From Rhytidiadelphus loreus (lineage: Eukaryota > Streptophyta > Bryopsida > Hypnales > Hylocomiaceae): a stretch of DNA of 64,000 bases. Within the stretch, counting starts at the first letter, position 1. The number at the start of each line of letters is the position of its first letter. The position numbers were made by a program, and so were the translations under genes. The notes below the pieces were generated by a model. That model made no database searches, was not told where the DNA came from, and worked only from the letters and a program-made list of their open reading frames with translations. Shown here one piece after another: positions 28,217 to 40,036 of this stretch. Location: contig OX344765.1 in assembly GCA_947034895.1 (NCBI GenBank), positions 24,371,001 through 24,435,000 of the forward strand, written 5' to 3'.

Positions 28217-29284
28217 ATGCCAACGTTGAATTATGATGATGCAATCACAATGCGTACACTACTAGCAGTGTTGCTGCTCCTCCTTACTTCCTTAACAACA
28301 ACAACAACAGGATCAGCCCAAGGCCCTGGGAGCTATGTTGAATCTGGGGCGCCGATAGTGATCCGCAGCAATGCCTCGTTGCCCATCGAGATCACATGCC
28401 ACCATGTCCTCTCCGAATTAGACCCCGAAGTCCCAACCGGTGCACGATCCCCTCGCAGCACGGTGAAGCATGGCGACCAGTGGAGCATCAACTTCCCGCC
28501 CGGCGTGGAGGATCCGCTCTACTGCACCTTCCGCAGCGGCGTGCGCAAATGGAACTGCGACGAGCGCTGGCTCATCAGAGACGCCTGCGTGTGGGAAAAT
28601 TCCTGGACCATCGTGCGCCCGGGCCATGCCACCATCAACCCCCAGTCCAACCCCGACTGTCCGCGCTGCGAGTCACGTAACAGCATCGGGAAGATCATCT
28701 GCGTCTGGACGATCCAAGACGACGGGATATACGTTCAAGAATGGGACGCGGAGAAGAAAGAGGACGTACCAACCCTAAAGCACGCCTGGCGAGAAGACAG
28801 CCCGGCGTTTTACGATCCGACGAGCCCGTTCCGATTCTCCGTCGCGAACACCTTCAACCACACGGTGAAAATTCAGTGCGACGTGGTGAGTGAAGCGATT
28901 TTCCTCGAAGCAAGTCCGGGAGAAGGACCAAACCCTAAGTGGGAGTATGAAATCGACCCTGTCATGGACGCGGAAACGACTTATTTCCCTTGGACTTGCG
29001 ATTTTGAGGTCCTCGGGACGGAATTGCGACGAGGAGGAGTGGGGATTTGGAGCCCGCAACCAGAAGTGAATACGTGGATTCGCACGCCGGATTGCATTGA
29101 TTGCGCGTGGAGGTTGGACACGGCAGGACTGTGGCTTGACGACCGATCGTGCTACATCGACCAGCCCGTGTGGATCAGAGAACATGGATGGGACTCGATT
29201 CTAAATGCATCCGCCGCAGGAGACATGGATTGGAATCCATTCTACTATCCTCTCAAGAAATCCTCGCACAGTCATTTCGTTTGA
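28217..29284 (+). CDS. Secreted protein with two S1/SPH (self-incompatibility-like) domains
   Basis: This single-exon gene encodes 355 residues, or 344 from the second ATG at 28,250. The second start puts a typical signal peptide first (MRTLLAVLLLLLTSL, cleavage near TGSAQG) and is my preferred start. Two similar halves follow, about residues 40-150 and 205-300. Each has the pattern of plant S-protein homologues: a beta-strand IVIRSNASLPIEITCHHV (second half FRFSVANTFNHTVKIQCDV), a GDQWSINFP-like stretch and a YCTF or WTCDF strand. Cysteines are numerous and a site for N-glycosylation is present in each half. S1/SPH proteins are secreted plant ligands; poppy S-proteins act in pollen rejection, most others have no known role. 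The tandem arrangement and long inter-domain segment are unusual. GC content is well above the flanks. Confidence 0.65.
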   Translation: MPTLNYDDAITMRTLLAVLLLLLTSLTTTTTGSAQGPGSYVESGAPIVIRSNASLPIEITCHHVLSELDPEVPTGARSPRSTVKHGDQWSINFPPGVEDPLYCTFRSGVRKWNCDERWLIRDACVWENSWTIVRPGHATINPQSNPDCPRCESRNSIGKIICVWTIQDDGIYVQEWDAEKKEDVPTLKHAWREDSPAFYDPTSPFRFSVANTFNHTVKIQCDVVSEAIFLEASPGEGPNPKWEYEIDPVMDAETTYFPWTCDFEVLGTELRRGGVGIWSPQPEVNTWIRTPDCIDCAWRLDTAGLWLDDRSCYIDQPVWIREHGWDSILNASAAGDMDWNPFYYPLKKSSHSHFV

Positions 29285-31930
29285 CGAGAGTCGCGAGGGA
29301 GCTTCTCGCCATCGTCTTTAGGGTTTCAGAATGGCTCTCCGTTCAGTAGTCTCGAGGAGACAGAAACTTGTGTTGTTTTCGATACTCTTTGCCGAGGTAA
29401 CCAAACCTAAATCGCCTAAAACCTCAAATGAATAATCATTTGATCATGATTCCTAATATTAGGTTTCTTGGAGAGTCAAATGGGCTCTTCCAGATTTATT
29501 TTTCTCATGTGTTTTTTGGGACTACATATCCCAACAAGCTATAGTCAAACTTGATTAATGGTTACCAAGATATAGGTTTAAATTTTCAAATAGTTATTCT
29601 TTTTGTATTGTCACAAAGTATACAAAGTAGATAGTTAAGTGGTTATTGGTTATCTTTTTGTACTCCCTTTAGTGTTAATTGTTGATGGATAATGATTAAT
29701 TTTCACTTTTGGATTGAAAATAGTTGTCAATGTCACTTTTAGTTACATGGACAATAATAATTAATGTCATGTTAAGTGATGCCATCCATGATCCCAAAAG
29801 CTAATCATTAAAAGTTGACATAAGTTGACAAGTTTCTCCAACAACTATCTAATTTATTAGTCATTGATGATTGGAACTATTCCAACTATACTACCTTAAG
29901 AATATGTGGAATTTGAGATTGAGTTTGACTTCAATGTTATTCTTGAAGTTGGTCATGAAGATGACATATGGAATACTATACTACCTACACCTAAAGTAAA
30001 CTATCCCAATATGGACAAAATGGGAGCAAGCCCATTGTGGGTTGAATTATGATAGTGGTGTACATTTCAGAACTTGAATGGACACCACAATTACAATTTC
30101 GGCCACAACCCATTTTGTCTATAATGAGGTAGTTTACGTTAATGAATTAGAAGAAAACAATGAAGAAATTGTACTCAAAGTTGAACAACCTTTGATTCCT
30201 ATTGTATGTAGTTTGAACAGTTTATACAACCTTTATTGGAAGTGTTCAAGTTGATATCACCGCTTGGTAGAACCATCTCTTTGTGGCACTCACCATTATT
30301 TATATGCAAACATTGGATAGTTCTTAAATATTTGAAGTATCTTTAGTAAATAATAGAATTTCTTTTAAAAGATAATAATAGTTTATTGAAATAAACTAAT
30401 TATTAACACATAGTGAGCTATTCCCTTGCTACTCCAAATCGCTATGTCAACTGCCAAAAACAATGTTTGGATCTTTAGGGGTTTAGGTAAGCCAACCTAT
30501 GACAAGCTAACCATCCAATGCGTACACCTAGGAAATCCCATTACAATCTTACATCAACACATGACAGAGTTTTTTCCAATAATTAAATGAGATTTGAGCT
30601 AATTCGGTTGAGTTAGTCGTCACAGTCAATGAGTTAGTCGTCATAGTCAGTGCCTAGGGTGATGGTGAAGGAATTATTAGTGATTGCAGTAGGAGCTTCC
30701 ATCTTTCATTAGAGGGCCATTTGACTTTCAGCCAATGTACAAATAATAAAAGAAAAAAATTATTTTATTTTTTATTTTTTATTTATTAAAAAAAAATTAG
30801 TCCCTAGTTCTGTAGCACAATAAGTGATCATGCACATTTATGTGGGCCAAAAAAAATTCTGATTTTTACATTAAATTTTTTTTCCTTGTAATTGCACATT
30901 TTCATGCAATCAAATGGCCTTGTGCAGGCTCAGATTTCCTCTAATGTTAGTCTTTTTTATTCCTTTATGTCATGTCCATGTTATGAAATATTGTGACTAT
31001 TTTAGGTGGTAAGATGACCATTGTGGGTACACTCTTGTATGGTTTTGGTGTGTCTAGAGACTCTTTTGGCATGGGTCAATTGGGCAACACACTTGAAAAA
31101 TTCATAAAAAAATCTACAATTTATAAAAAAAAAGAACATTTCAATTGCTCTCTCCATTTCTCACATTTGTCTTTAGATGGAAAAACTTTAAAAATTTTCA
31201 ATAATGTCGGACAAGGCAAACCAGTCATTCTGCAGGCCTGTCAAAGGCTGGTTTCCCTTGTAGGAGAGTAATTTTTGCATTACATTCACCTTGATAGTGT
31301 TATTGGAAAAATACAAGTCAGGATAGTGATAAATTTCCTTTTGATCGATACAGGTATACAAATGCACTCTGACACTAGTAGTGTACTGGTCTTCTCGCCA
31401 TTTTATAGATCGATGAACACCGATGAAAGTTGTCAAAACTGGAAGAAACGATATATCGATCATTTCCCTCACAGACTGAGAAAACTCATAAAATTAAGTG
31501 ATGTATGCTAATCCTGAAGCTTGCAACGATTTAATCACAGTCCTGACCATCTCCATTCACAAGATAGATTTTGCAGTCTCTCAATACAACAAATCATTCA
31601 CAAACTTGCACAATTGATTATTAATAAACAGCTGAAGATCCACATGAATTGTGATTGATTCTAGCTCGCTGGTCGACTCCGCCTAGCTCGATCGGCCACA
31701 CAAACAAGCAAGAATATAATTCTGATCTTGGAAACTACTTCAACTCCACATCCAATTCACAGGCTCCTACGGCTACGTATGTCCAAGCTACGCTGATTGT
31801 GCAATTAATTATTCTTACTACCGCGGCAAATCGTTTAGTTGCATGTCGTCTGCGTGCAGCAGCAGCTCCAGACTCATGAAAAAAAGCTGTGGCTAGCACG
31901 CTGCATGTCAGAACCGACCGAATAAGTCGA
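29285..31930. other. Gene-free AT-rich stretch
   Basis: It contains the 3' UTR of the SPH-like gene. CATTGTGGGTTGAATTATG near 30,035 and inverted relatives near 30,100 hint at a small decayed inverted repeat. No gene or RNA is recognised. The last few hundred bases (from about 31,660) may be 3' UTR of the minus-strand phytocyanin gene. Confidence 0.4.
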
Positions 31931-32470
31931 TCACGCGACAACGTCGACGAAGAACTTCTGGCCTGCGCCGCAATGCCCTGAACCGCTGATGAAGTAGAAC
32001 CGCCCGGCGTGCACGAGCGGGAAGAGCATGTGCCCGTCCTCGCTCCAGAACCCGATGGCGTTCCGCAAGTCACACCCGCTGAACCCGGCTTCGTTCACCT
32101 GGGCTACACTGTCACCCAGAGCATAGCGAAACTCTGCATGCATGGGATCACAATCATATCACGGAGAGTTCGATCACGACGGTGTAATATCATTCACATA
32201 CAACTTAACGTACAGACTTGAAATTAAAGCAAGCGAAAACTTTTAAGAGTTTTCAGTTCTGGTTTAAAGAGAAACTGTACCCAGAGTGTCGCGAAAGCGG
32301 TAGGGGCCGTTGCTGTTGGCCCAATCCTGATAGAAAGTCGGGTTGTCCGGGGCGTGCCATGATCCCTGATCCCCTCCCACGACGTGGTTTGTGGCTATCG
32401 CGCAACGTGCAAGCGCCATCGTCACCACCAAGCATGCCAAGACGGCGGAAGCGGAGGTGGATCTTGCCAT
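31931..32470 (-). CDS. Phytocyanin, early-nodulin-like (first gene of cluster), two exons
   Basis: Exon 1 is 32470-32281 and exon 2 is 32133-31931, joined in phase 1 to give 130 residues. A signal peptide (MARSTSASAVLACLVVTMALA) leads into the plastocyanin-like domain: HVVGGDQGSWHAP, FYQDWA, DTLEFRY, CDLRNAIG, FYFISGSGHC and GQKFFVDV. Phytocyanins are extracellular cupredoxins. Of the four copper ligands, the first His (normally in the H-x-V-x-Q-V segment) is replaced: the protein reads YALGDSVAQV. Cys and the second His (GHC) remain, with Gln in the axial position. It therefore probably binds no copper, as in early-nodulin-like proteins. There is no C-terminal hydrophobic tail, so no GPI anchor is predicted. 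The pair of cysteines for the disulphide is present. Confidence 0.85.
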
Positions 32471-32700
32471 GGCGGCTCGTTACGGGACGGATCGAATTCC
32501 CTTACTGTAGATTAACCTGGGCGCGCAGACGTTACGTAAACAGCGACTCACGAATTCAAACTAAACCCTAAACCTCGCAGCAACACGAGAGTTCTCTACG
32601 CGATCGGTTAGAAATAAGCAAGAATGTACGTGTTTGGGATACGACTGAAAGACTCTGATCGTGTGGAGGCTGAAGATGAAGAAGTGAGCTCCAGGTGGGG

Positions 32701-32708
32701 GTTTATAT
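32701..32708 (-). promoter_or_regulatory. TATA box of the first phytocyanin gene
   Basis: On the minus strand the sequence reads TATATAAA, about 230 bases upstream of the ATG at 32,470. A GC-richer leader follows, which fits a core promoter with the start of transcription near 32,675. Confidence 0.5.
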
Positions 32709-33644
32709 AGTTGGGGGTACGTCATGTTAGGGTTTGATTCTCGCGCGGTACTCGCGAGGCAAGGATCAACGGCGAGCTAGCTTGCTCACGAAGGCAATGC
32801 GCGTCATGCGATAAGGCTGTTGTCGTTGTCTCAGTCGCGAGTTATTCACACAGCCTGCCTTTTAGTGGTTTAGGGTTTAATTTGGGAACCGGTAAGGCAT
32901 TCAATGTATACGTTTTTCACATTTTTCAGTTTTTTCAGAGGGGATCCAAAATAATCTGGTTATTGTTATCTAATGATTCATTTGTTCCACTTATAACATA
33001 CTACACAACACTGCAAAAATCTTTTAACTTGTTCAATCTCTTTGAAATGGTACCGCCACAGTAAATTAATTTTCCTCACGATTCCAACTTAGAGAAATAC
33101 AGCTGAAATTTGTGATTGCAAGAAATATGTGTTAATAATTTTGGCATTGTTTTCTTTTCAATATACTTTTCAATATATTTTTGCATTCAAGATTGTTCTA
33201 TAAAATTTTAGCAATTTTAAAATGAATTTGTATTAAATATATAAAAAGTATGGAACATGTTTACATGTCTTAGATGATTGTGCCTTAGTTAGGAAAGCAG
33301 GATTGTAGTGAAGGAGATGAATATCATAACATCCATTTTGTTGAATTGGTTGTACTTTGTATGCCACTTTCATGTTTTCTTTAGTATGTTGTGCTAATAA
33401 ATGTGGAAATTGTTGTGCAAACTGCATTCCACTCAAAACATGGTGAGGGGTGGATTACACCAGCACGAGAGCAAGGGATTCTGAAAGGCATGATTGACTG
33501 TTTCCCAAGGTCACAGCCAATTGCAATCATGCATGCATGACTTTCAGAATTCAAATGGAACTACCTTACGATGACGTCAGGGAATGATACTTTTTCTTTT
33601 TACAGATTGCCAAAACTTATTGTCTTATTCTAAATGTGCTTTTC

Positions 33645-35790
33645 GACGAATTCAATTGAAACCGCATGCCTCGCATTATTGGCCAGACTGCCAGAGTGAG
33701 CATGGCTTACAATTCAAATCCTTTCGAATGAAATGTTTATTAGAGTCACTCGGAGTGCGTACACATGCAACAAGTCAAGAACTGGTAAAGATTTCAGCTT
33801 TCACAAATAATTATCAGAGACAAAAATAATTAAACTACTCCGGCGCCATGGCGCCATTAGCTGTACGTTATTACGACGAAGTAAGTGTTTCTGCACGTTG
33901 AAAACTGCAGCTACTACGAACTCGAACACAACCAACGTCGTCCAAGCGATCCAAACTCTTCTTATTCCGCTGCTTGACATTGCAAGTGAGGCCCTTGATG
34001 GATCATTCGAAAACATCGATGAAGAACTTCTGGCCAGAAAGGCAATGATCGGCATCGCCGCTGGTGAAGTAAAGCGTGTGGAAACTGTACGTGGCAAGCA
34101 CACAACATTGCGGATTGATTATGAAAATTAATATAATGACTTGCATGCATGTCATATATGTGTTCATTTCTAAAAACAAATGATTTCATGTAGTATTGAG
34201 TTGTTGTCATTATTTAATAAGAAGGTCAATTGACTAGCCTACATGTAAAGTCACTCTATATCCAGCCTATATTAATTTGCTTGTGATCACGAAGGAAAAA
34301 TTTACACAAAATATTACATTACTTGGTTCATTTTATGATAACCTTGTCATTAGGGTGCTAACCTCGGTATTAGGGTTGGTTGACAGTATATAACGCGGTC
34401 CGCTCCCGTCTCTAAGATATAATTCCACTAATTTCGGCCCGGAGTCCAGCAAACCTGCCTCCACCACCGAAGCTTTACTTCTCCATCTCGTTCTGCACCT
34501 CAAGTTTTAGGAACTCCAGGCACCAGCCACACCGCAGCGCTGTCGGTGAAGGATCCTCCTGAAGCAGCTTCTCCAAACACCCTAGGTACGTAATTCTTGG
34601 CTGCTGCAACTTCAGACAATCTGACCTTGTTAGTGGCAGAGTACTGGCAGCTCAGACGTACAATCAATTAAGCTCTTTGCTTCTCAAATTCTGAGGAATT
34701 GATGTACGTACGTGGCCCTGTGATCCAGATAATTAATTGATTAAAACAGCCTCGATGGCAGGATTTCGCTCCATATCCACTCAGGATGGTCGGAACAGGG
34801 ATTGGGATTTGGACGCGACCCCAATTTTTTCCAGAATTGGGCACACCGAAATTTTCATGTCCACACTATAGCCGAACTCGGTACACATCGTCGATCGACA
34901 CTCCTCTTCATAATCGATCAGCTTGCAATATAACAGGGAGAATATCTCTGGTTTCCAGATCTACTGCCATTCCCGGTTAACAGATTAGTCAACATGGAAA
35001 TTTGTGCCACTGCTTTCATGTTTGCCGCTTTTCCCTGATCGCTGTTCCCATTGCCAAATCATCTGGGAAACTTCTGATATTCCTGTAAGGGAAACAATGA
35101 CAGATAATCTACCTAAGATATTAAACATTTACTTATTCTAGTAAGACGATTGTGATCTGAGCGAGGTGGGTGGTTTTGTGCAGAGTTTCGATGGGCCTCC
35201 CCAGACGGCGTGCTGCAGGTGGATTTCGCCGCCTTCCAAGCTTGCAACACGCGTGGCGCCATCAAGGCCTGGTTCGCGGTTCGCGAATCCCGACTGAGGG
35301 CAGACGAGCATGGTGTTCAATTCCCACTGCGTGACTACATGTCGAACTTGCTTTAATTGTGACAAATTCAATGGAATTAAGTTGCGTGCCTCACAGTATT
35401 GACCAGAGTGATCGGTCGAGCAGGCTTACAAATCCTTCCGAATGAAATGTTTTATTATTAGAGTCGATCTGAGTGCATACACGATTAACAAGCTAGTCAA
35501 CAATTAACTGAAGGTACTGATTTCAGTTTTCACATATCAGAAAGTAACTCAACTAACTCAACTACTCAGATTGGGCGCCATGGCGCTAGTATAATTACGA
35601 CGAAGTAGTTGGAAACTGCAGCCACTACGAACTCGAACACAACATCGTCCAAGCGATCCAGACTCTTCTTCGTTACTAAGTCCACTGCTTCACATTGCGA
35701 GTGAGGCACTCGATCGATTTATCATTCGAAAACGTTGATGAAGAACTTCTCGCCATCAGCGCAATGACTGGCATCGCCGCTGATGAAGTA
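33645..35790. repeat. Direct duplication of phytocyanin 3' flanks
   Basis: About 445 bases at 33,645-34,089 are repeated at 35,345-35,790 in the same orientation. Shared landmarks are the GGCGCCATGGCGC palindrome (33,841 and 35,574), CTGCAGCYACTACGAACTCG and GATCATTCGAAAAC-type coding ends of exon 2. It shows that the second gene and the broken copy arose by tandem duplication. Confidence 0.8.
34003..35339. pseudogene. Phytocyanin copy broken by a local inversion
   Basis: The 3' part of exon 2 lies on the minus strand at 34,089-34,003 (FHTLYFTSGDADHC, then GQKFFIDVFE and TGA). The 5' part of exon 2 lies on the plus strand at 35,184-35,339 after a good acceptor TTTTGTGCAG (EFRWASPDGVLQVDFAAFQA, ending LRDY). 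Both parts align with consecutive pieces of the intact gene at 35,722-36,245 and stop at the same point, the Asp-Tyr codons before the strand that leads to the metal-site His. Inverting 34,090-35,340 would place them next to each other. Exon 1 was not found inside the inverted segment, so the copy is dead whatever the orientation. There is also a small indel in the plus-strand part. Confidence 0.75.
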
Positions 35791-36245
35791 CACCGTCTGG
35801 GACTTGTAGTCGCGCAGGGGGAACACCATGCTCGTCACCTCTCCGCCGGGATTCGCCAACCACGCCTTGATCGGGGCAGCCGTGTTGCAAGCTTGGAAGG
35901 CGGCGAAATCCACCTGCAGCACGCTGTCTGTGGCGATCCATCGAAACTCTGCATGCAGAAAACCACGCTCATCGTCTTAATCATTTACTGGAACTACGTC
36001 GTAGCAAGGTTGATTAGTGGTTACTTTTAGCTAGGCCAGGGTTCAGTTGGTGTACCGAGAGAGTCGGTGGTGTAATAGGGGGCGTTGCTGTGCTCCCAAT
36101 CCTGATAGAAATTGGGTTCGTGCAAGGGGGTCAGCTGCCATCCCACTGACCCTCCCACCACGTAGTTCGCGGCCATCGAGCCCTGCACAAGAGCCATCGT
36201 CACCGCCAGGACGACGGCCAAAGCGGCGGCCCCGGATCTTGCCAT
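35722..36245 (-). CDS. Phytocyanin, early-nodulin-like (second gene of cluster), two exons
   Basis: Exon 1 is 36245-36056 and exon 2 is 35948-35722, giving 138 residues. Exon 1 has exactly the length of its neighbour's and the intron is again in phase 1, so the two are paralogues. The signal peptide is MARSGAAALAVVLAVTMALV, followed by NYVVGGSVGW, FYQDWEHSNAPY, DSLEFRW, ACNT, FISGDASHC and GEKFFINV. The first copper His is absent (IATDSVLQV) and the axial position is Glu, so copper binding is unlikely. No GPI tail. A probable 5'-UTR intron runs from about 36,771 to 36,276 (GTAAGC ... ACGCAG), placing the promoter near 36,940. That promoter region lies inside the inverted repeat. Confidence 0.85.
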
Positions 36246-36933
36246 CGTAGGTCCGTAAATTAATCGGATGTGACCTGCGTCATGCACAAGAGGAAGATGT
36301 ATCAGTCATGACGTTATAGTGGGTGTGGAATCGTGTAGATCGTACCTAGCGAATGCATGCCCGAATGAAAAATCACAATTCATTTCCGGCACTCGGGAAT
36401 TGAAGCAATGCAACTAGGTGCCTGATATAACAACACGCTAAATTAGAACTTGTGGAGCACATTTGATTTGCATACAAGCTAGCTAGCTACTGAGTCAGAG
36501 TCTCTCCGATCCAGCCAAGAATTCATTAATGCAAAACAGTCGAGTACTGTGAAATGAATGCTTGAATTACGAAAAGAATGACGAACTGCCTGTAAATCGA
36601 TCGATTTGCAAAGCAACAAAATGCAAAGTCTAACCGGAATGTGACCCCTGCCAGAAATCGGGAACCCAAATGAAGACCTAGCTAGCTACAGGCCGGCTAG
36701 AATTCTGTGCTCGACCAGTGCTTGCATCTGAATTAGTCAGGTCCCTCAATCCAATTGCAAGAATTGCTTACAACGTGATCGAGAAGAACGGAACGGAACG
36801 GTGCAGCTCCAAGCTAAGCTTCGATCACGAACGAGGATCACTGATCGATGATAGAACTGACTCGAGAGCTCGCTCGGGGCCAGGCGGAGAGCGAGAAGGA
36901 AGAAAGATGGAGAAGAGGACGGAGGGCGTGTGA

Positions 36934-36940
36934 ATTTATA
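36934..36940 (-). promoter_or_regulatory. TATA box of the second phytocyanin gene
   Basis: TATAAAT on the minus strand, preceded by GC-rich sequence and followed by a pyrimidine-rich leader (CTCCATCTTTCTTCCTTCTC) as in plant core promoters. The distance to the ATG (about 690 bases) is explained by the 5'-UTR intron. Confidence 0.55.
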
Positions 36941-37759
36941 CCCAGCAAAAGCGAAGCGATCGAAGAAGAGGACCGACAGTCAGCGCGACAGACCGGGCGC
37001 GAACATTAGTCGACGTGGCGAGGCGAGCGGCACGAGGAGCGGAATATGCGGCCTCCGTTCGTTCGGTTGGCGAAGGATTAATTGCGGCGGACGACCCAAG
37101 GACATGGCTCTAATTTCAACTCATTTCAACTTACACATAACCTAATCAGATATATTGGAATTTATGAACATGGAACTGTTTGAAAATTTGAAAATTTAGA
37201 TGGACAACCTGTAATTTCTTTAATTTATTAGTATACGATTATGTAAAAAGTTATGGTTATTTTCAGAAATTTAGAAAATGAAAAATCCACCAATTTATGG
37301 ATGTTTTAATACTTGAACCCCTCAAAATCTTCCACAACTCCTTAGAAGCCCAAAAGTGCTTCAATATTAATACTCGTCTCCAAAAGAAGGTCAAAATCTT
37401 CATCAATATTTAATTATTCACAAATCCAAAACTAATAAGGATGCTTTGATTGATAGCTTGTTCAATTACATTGTTTCAAAATTTTGGAGTGAATGTTCCG
37501 ACTGATTTTAACAAGTTTAATGTGCTTAACTTTGAAAATACATGGTTTCTATAGCCCTTGCAAAAGGTGATGCTTTGTCTTTCAAAAGCTTTAGAAAAAA
37601 AACTCCTATGTCCTATTGCTTGTGCATTTTGTCAATATGTTGGAAAATGGGTTGAAAACATATGTACACAATGTTTAACCAAAAAGAAAATTTCATACTC
37701 ATTTTACTTTAAATTGTAATGTAGAAGGTGTTATTTGATGAAAGATTTTAAAACTAATA

Positions 37760-37945
37760 CTCCCTCTGTCCCAAAATGATCTTCCTATTTGACAAAATGT
37801 TCTAGATTAAGGCTAAAAATAACTTTTTTAAGACCCATTTCGAATGGTAGGTAGAGTTTAGTATACTCTTAGTGTCCTGCAAACATTGACTTTAGAAGCC
37901 TTTTTCAAAGTGCAGTTTTAAATTATTGAAAAGTAGAATTTTTGA
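37760..37945. mobile_element. Truncated Stowaway-like MITE in left arm
   Basis: It starts with CTCCCTCTGTCCCA after TA, the typical Stowaway (Tc1/mariner) terminus, and is identical to the outer part of the right-arm copy. At 37,945 the match stops inside the element and the following bases repeat a segment found near 37,597, so one rearrangement breakpoint lies here. Confidence 0.7.
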
Positions 37946-38210
37946 AAAAAAACTCCTATTGCTTGTGCATTTTGTCAATATGTTGGAAAATGGATTATAT
38001 TTTTCAATGCAAACAACAAAACCTTTAAAAATTTGGTTTTTTTCTACATATTGAACCTTAGGATCTTGTTCAAGACTATTATTAGAATGTCTAGAAAATG
38101 CTTTAGAAACTTTGACAGTTAGTGTCAATAACAAGACATCTGCGTTTTAAGTAAATAGAATTATAATATTTTATTTCAATCTTAACTAGATTATAAGGCT
38201 TTGTAACCTC

Positions 38211-39136
38211 TTAACCCTTAAAGGACCAGCACTATACTTTCACCAAAAACGCTGTAAAACCACCATTCTAGTACAAGTACCAAAATTTTGGAAAAAAACT
38301 TTTTTGACATATCTAACCGTAGGATCTTGTATTACATAGTATCAAAAACATGTGGTAAAATTTTTAGACATTTCCACTAGGTGGATTGCAAGATATAAGC
38401 ATTCAAATTAACTAAAATCTTTTTTTTATTCTGTGATAAGCGAGGCAGCTGCACTTCACAAGCTCACATTTCTATGAAAAAATGACCTAAATGGTGGTGC
38501 TTCTTTGAATTTGTTTTCCTAGACAAGTTGGCCACATGCTTGAAAATTTTCAGATCATTTGGAATAGTACAACATATAGGGAAAAAATAGTAAGTAGGTA
38601 GTAGTAGAGAATGATTAAAAATACTAAATTATTTACAATTTAAATATGGAATTGAAAATTTCCAATACTATTGCTCAAAATTTTGTAATGATGTATCTAC
38701 ATCCTATGATTTTATTTTTGTCCAAAAATATTGAAAATTGGGTAAGATAAAGGATTTCAAGGTTTATTTTAGAGTAGGAAATTCAAAACTGCCTGCAAAC
38801 AAAAAATCCTCATGACTTTTGACTCATTGATCAAATTGAATGATTCAAAGCTTTTCGTGTATAAAACTCTAGGAAATCAATTCCAAATTCTTATTTTTGG
38901 AAAAAGTGATTTTTTTATCTGCCCAAACTGCCCTGTTGGTGAAAAAAAATATATATTAGGCTATAACTTTTGACTCGTATTTCCAAATGTCATGAATTTT
39001 GGTGCATATGAAAGATCTTCCTCGCCCCCACATTCTATTAAAATTTCAGCCTCAAATATGAATATCTCCTCTCGTAGGTACTTGCCCAAAATTTCTATAC
39101 AACCAAAAAAACACAGTCCGGTCCTTTAGAGGTTAA
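38211..39136. mobile_element. TTAACCCCT-ended transposon, left-arm copy
   Basis: Ends TTAACCCTTAAAGGACC and GGTCCTTTAGAGGTTAA, about 926 bp. The interior resembles the copies at 13.5, 40.0 and 58.0 kb. No frame of transposase size. Confidence 0.72.
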
Positions 39137-40036
39137 TTCAAACTATTCTCACAAACTAAGGATGGTGCATTAAAATAAAATTGTGTTGAAGAATTGAATT
39201 AAGAGTTTATAAAAAAATAAGGAAAATAAGAAAAAATTAAATTGTTGATTGGTCTAAGATGGAGTTGAAAGACACTAGTCTCAAACAAGTCTATTTTTCT
39301 TGGCTTTCTAGTGCCCCATTGCATCTATAAAAAATAATTTGGCTAAGAAATGGAAGAAACCATGAAGTTTTTCACCCAAAAATTCTGAATTAGAAAAAAA
39401 ACTTGGATGAAATTGCTAGATTATGGATGAAAACATAATTATGCACATGTGATATGTGCTAATTTGATATTTCTATCCAATATGTTGAGGAATGTTGAAA
39501 TTTGGAGTACTACTATATTATTTTATTGCCACTTTGGCACTTCATAAAGTATGACAAAAAAGTCTTGATTTAACAATGAGATTGTTCTAGAAAGCAAACT
39601 AAACCATTTGCAACTTTCTTTCTTTTAAATTGTTAAAATTGAGTTAAAAAACAAATACGAACAGTACATTATTTTTCCAAGAATTTGCTAAGATTGCCTC
39701 CAAAACATAAAGCTTCATTCCTTTCACATATCTTATCCAAATGGAACAAATGAAATCTTTCCTCATACAAAAAAATTATAATTTTTTTTAATAAATTACT
39801 TCAAATTTTGTGTGTACTTTTCTATGCCCGCCCTTGTCCTATTTCAGCTTATTGTGAAAAAAATATTTTCTCCCATGCACTAATGGAAATAAAAATCACA
39901 TCGCCCAAATGTTGAAATGCTAATTAGTTTGCTATCTTGAAAAAAAAAATTCAGAAAATCTTGCCAAAATTTTAGATCATGAGTACCTACTCAAACCTTC
40001 AAGAGTCCCCCAAAGAGACTCTTTGAACTTTTGGGG

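Noticed and set aside
36718..37145. Two Arg-rich 71-codon frames, repeated exactly at 63,135-63,562
   Set aside because: They overlap the TATA box, leader and 5'-UTR intron of the phytocyanin gene and its mirror copy. Conservation is due to the inverted repeat, not to coding.
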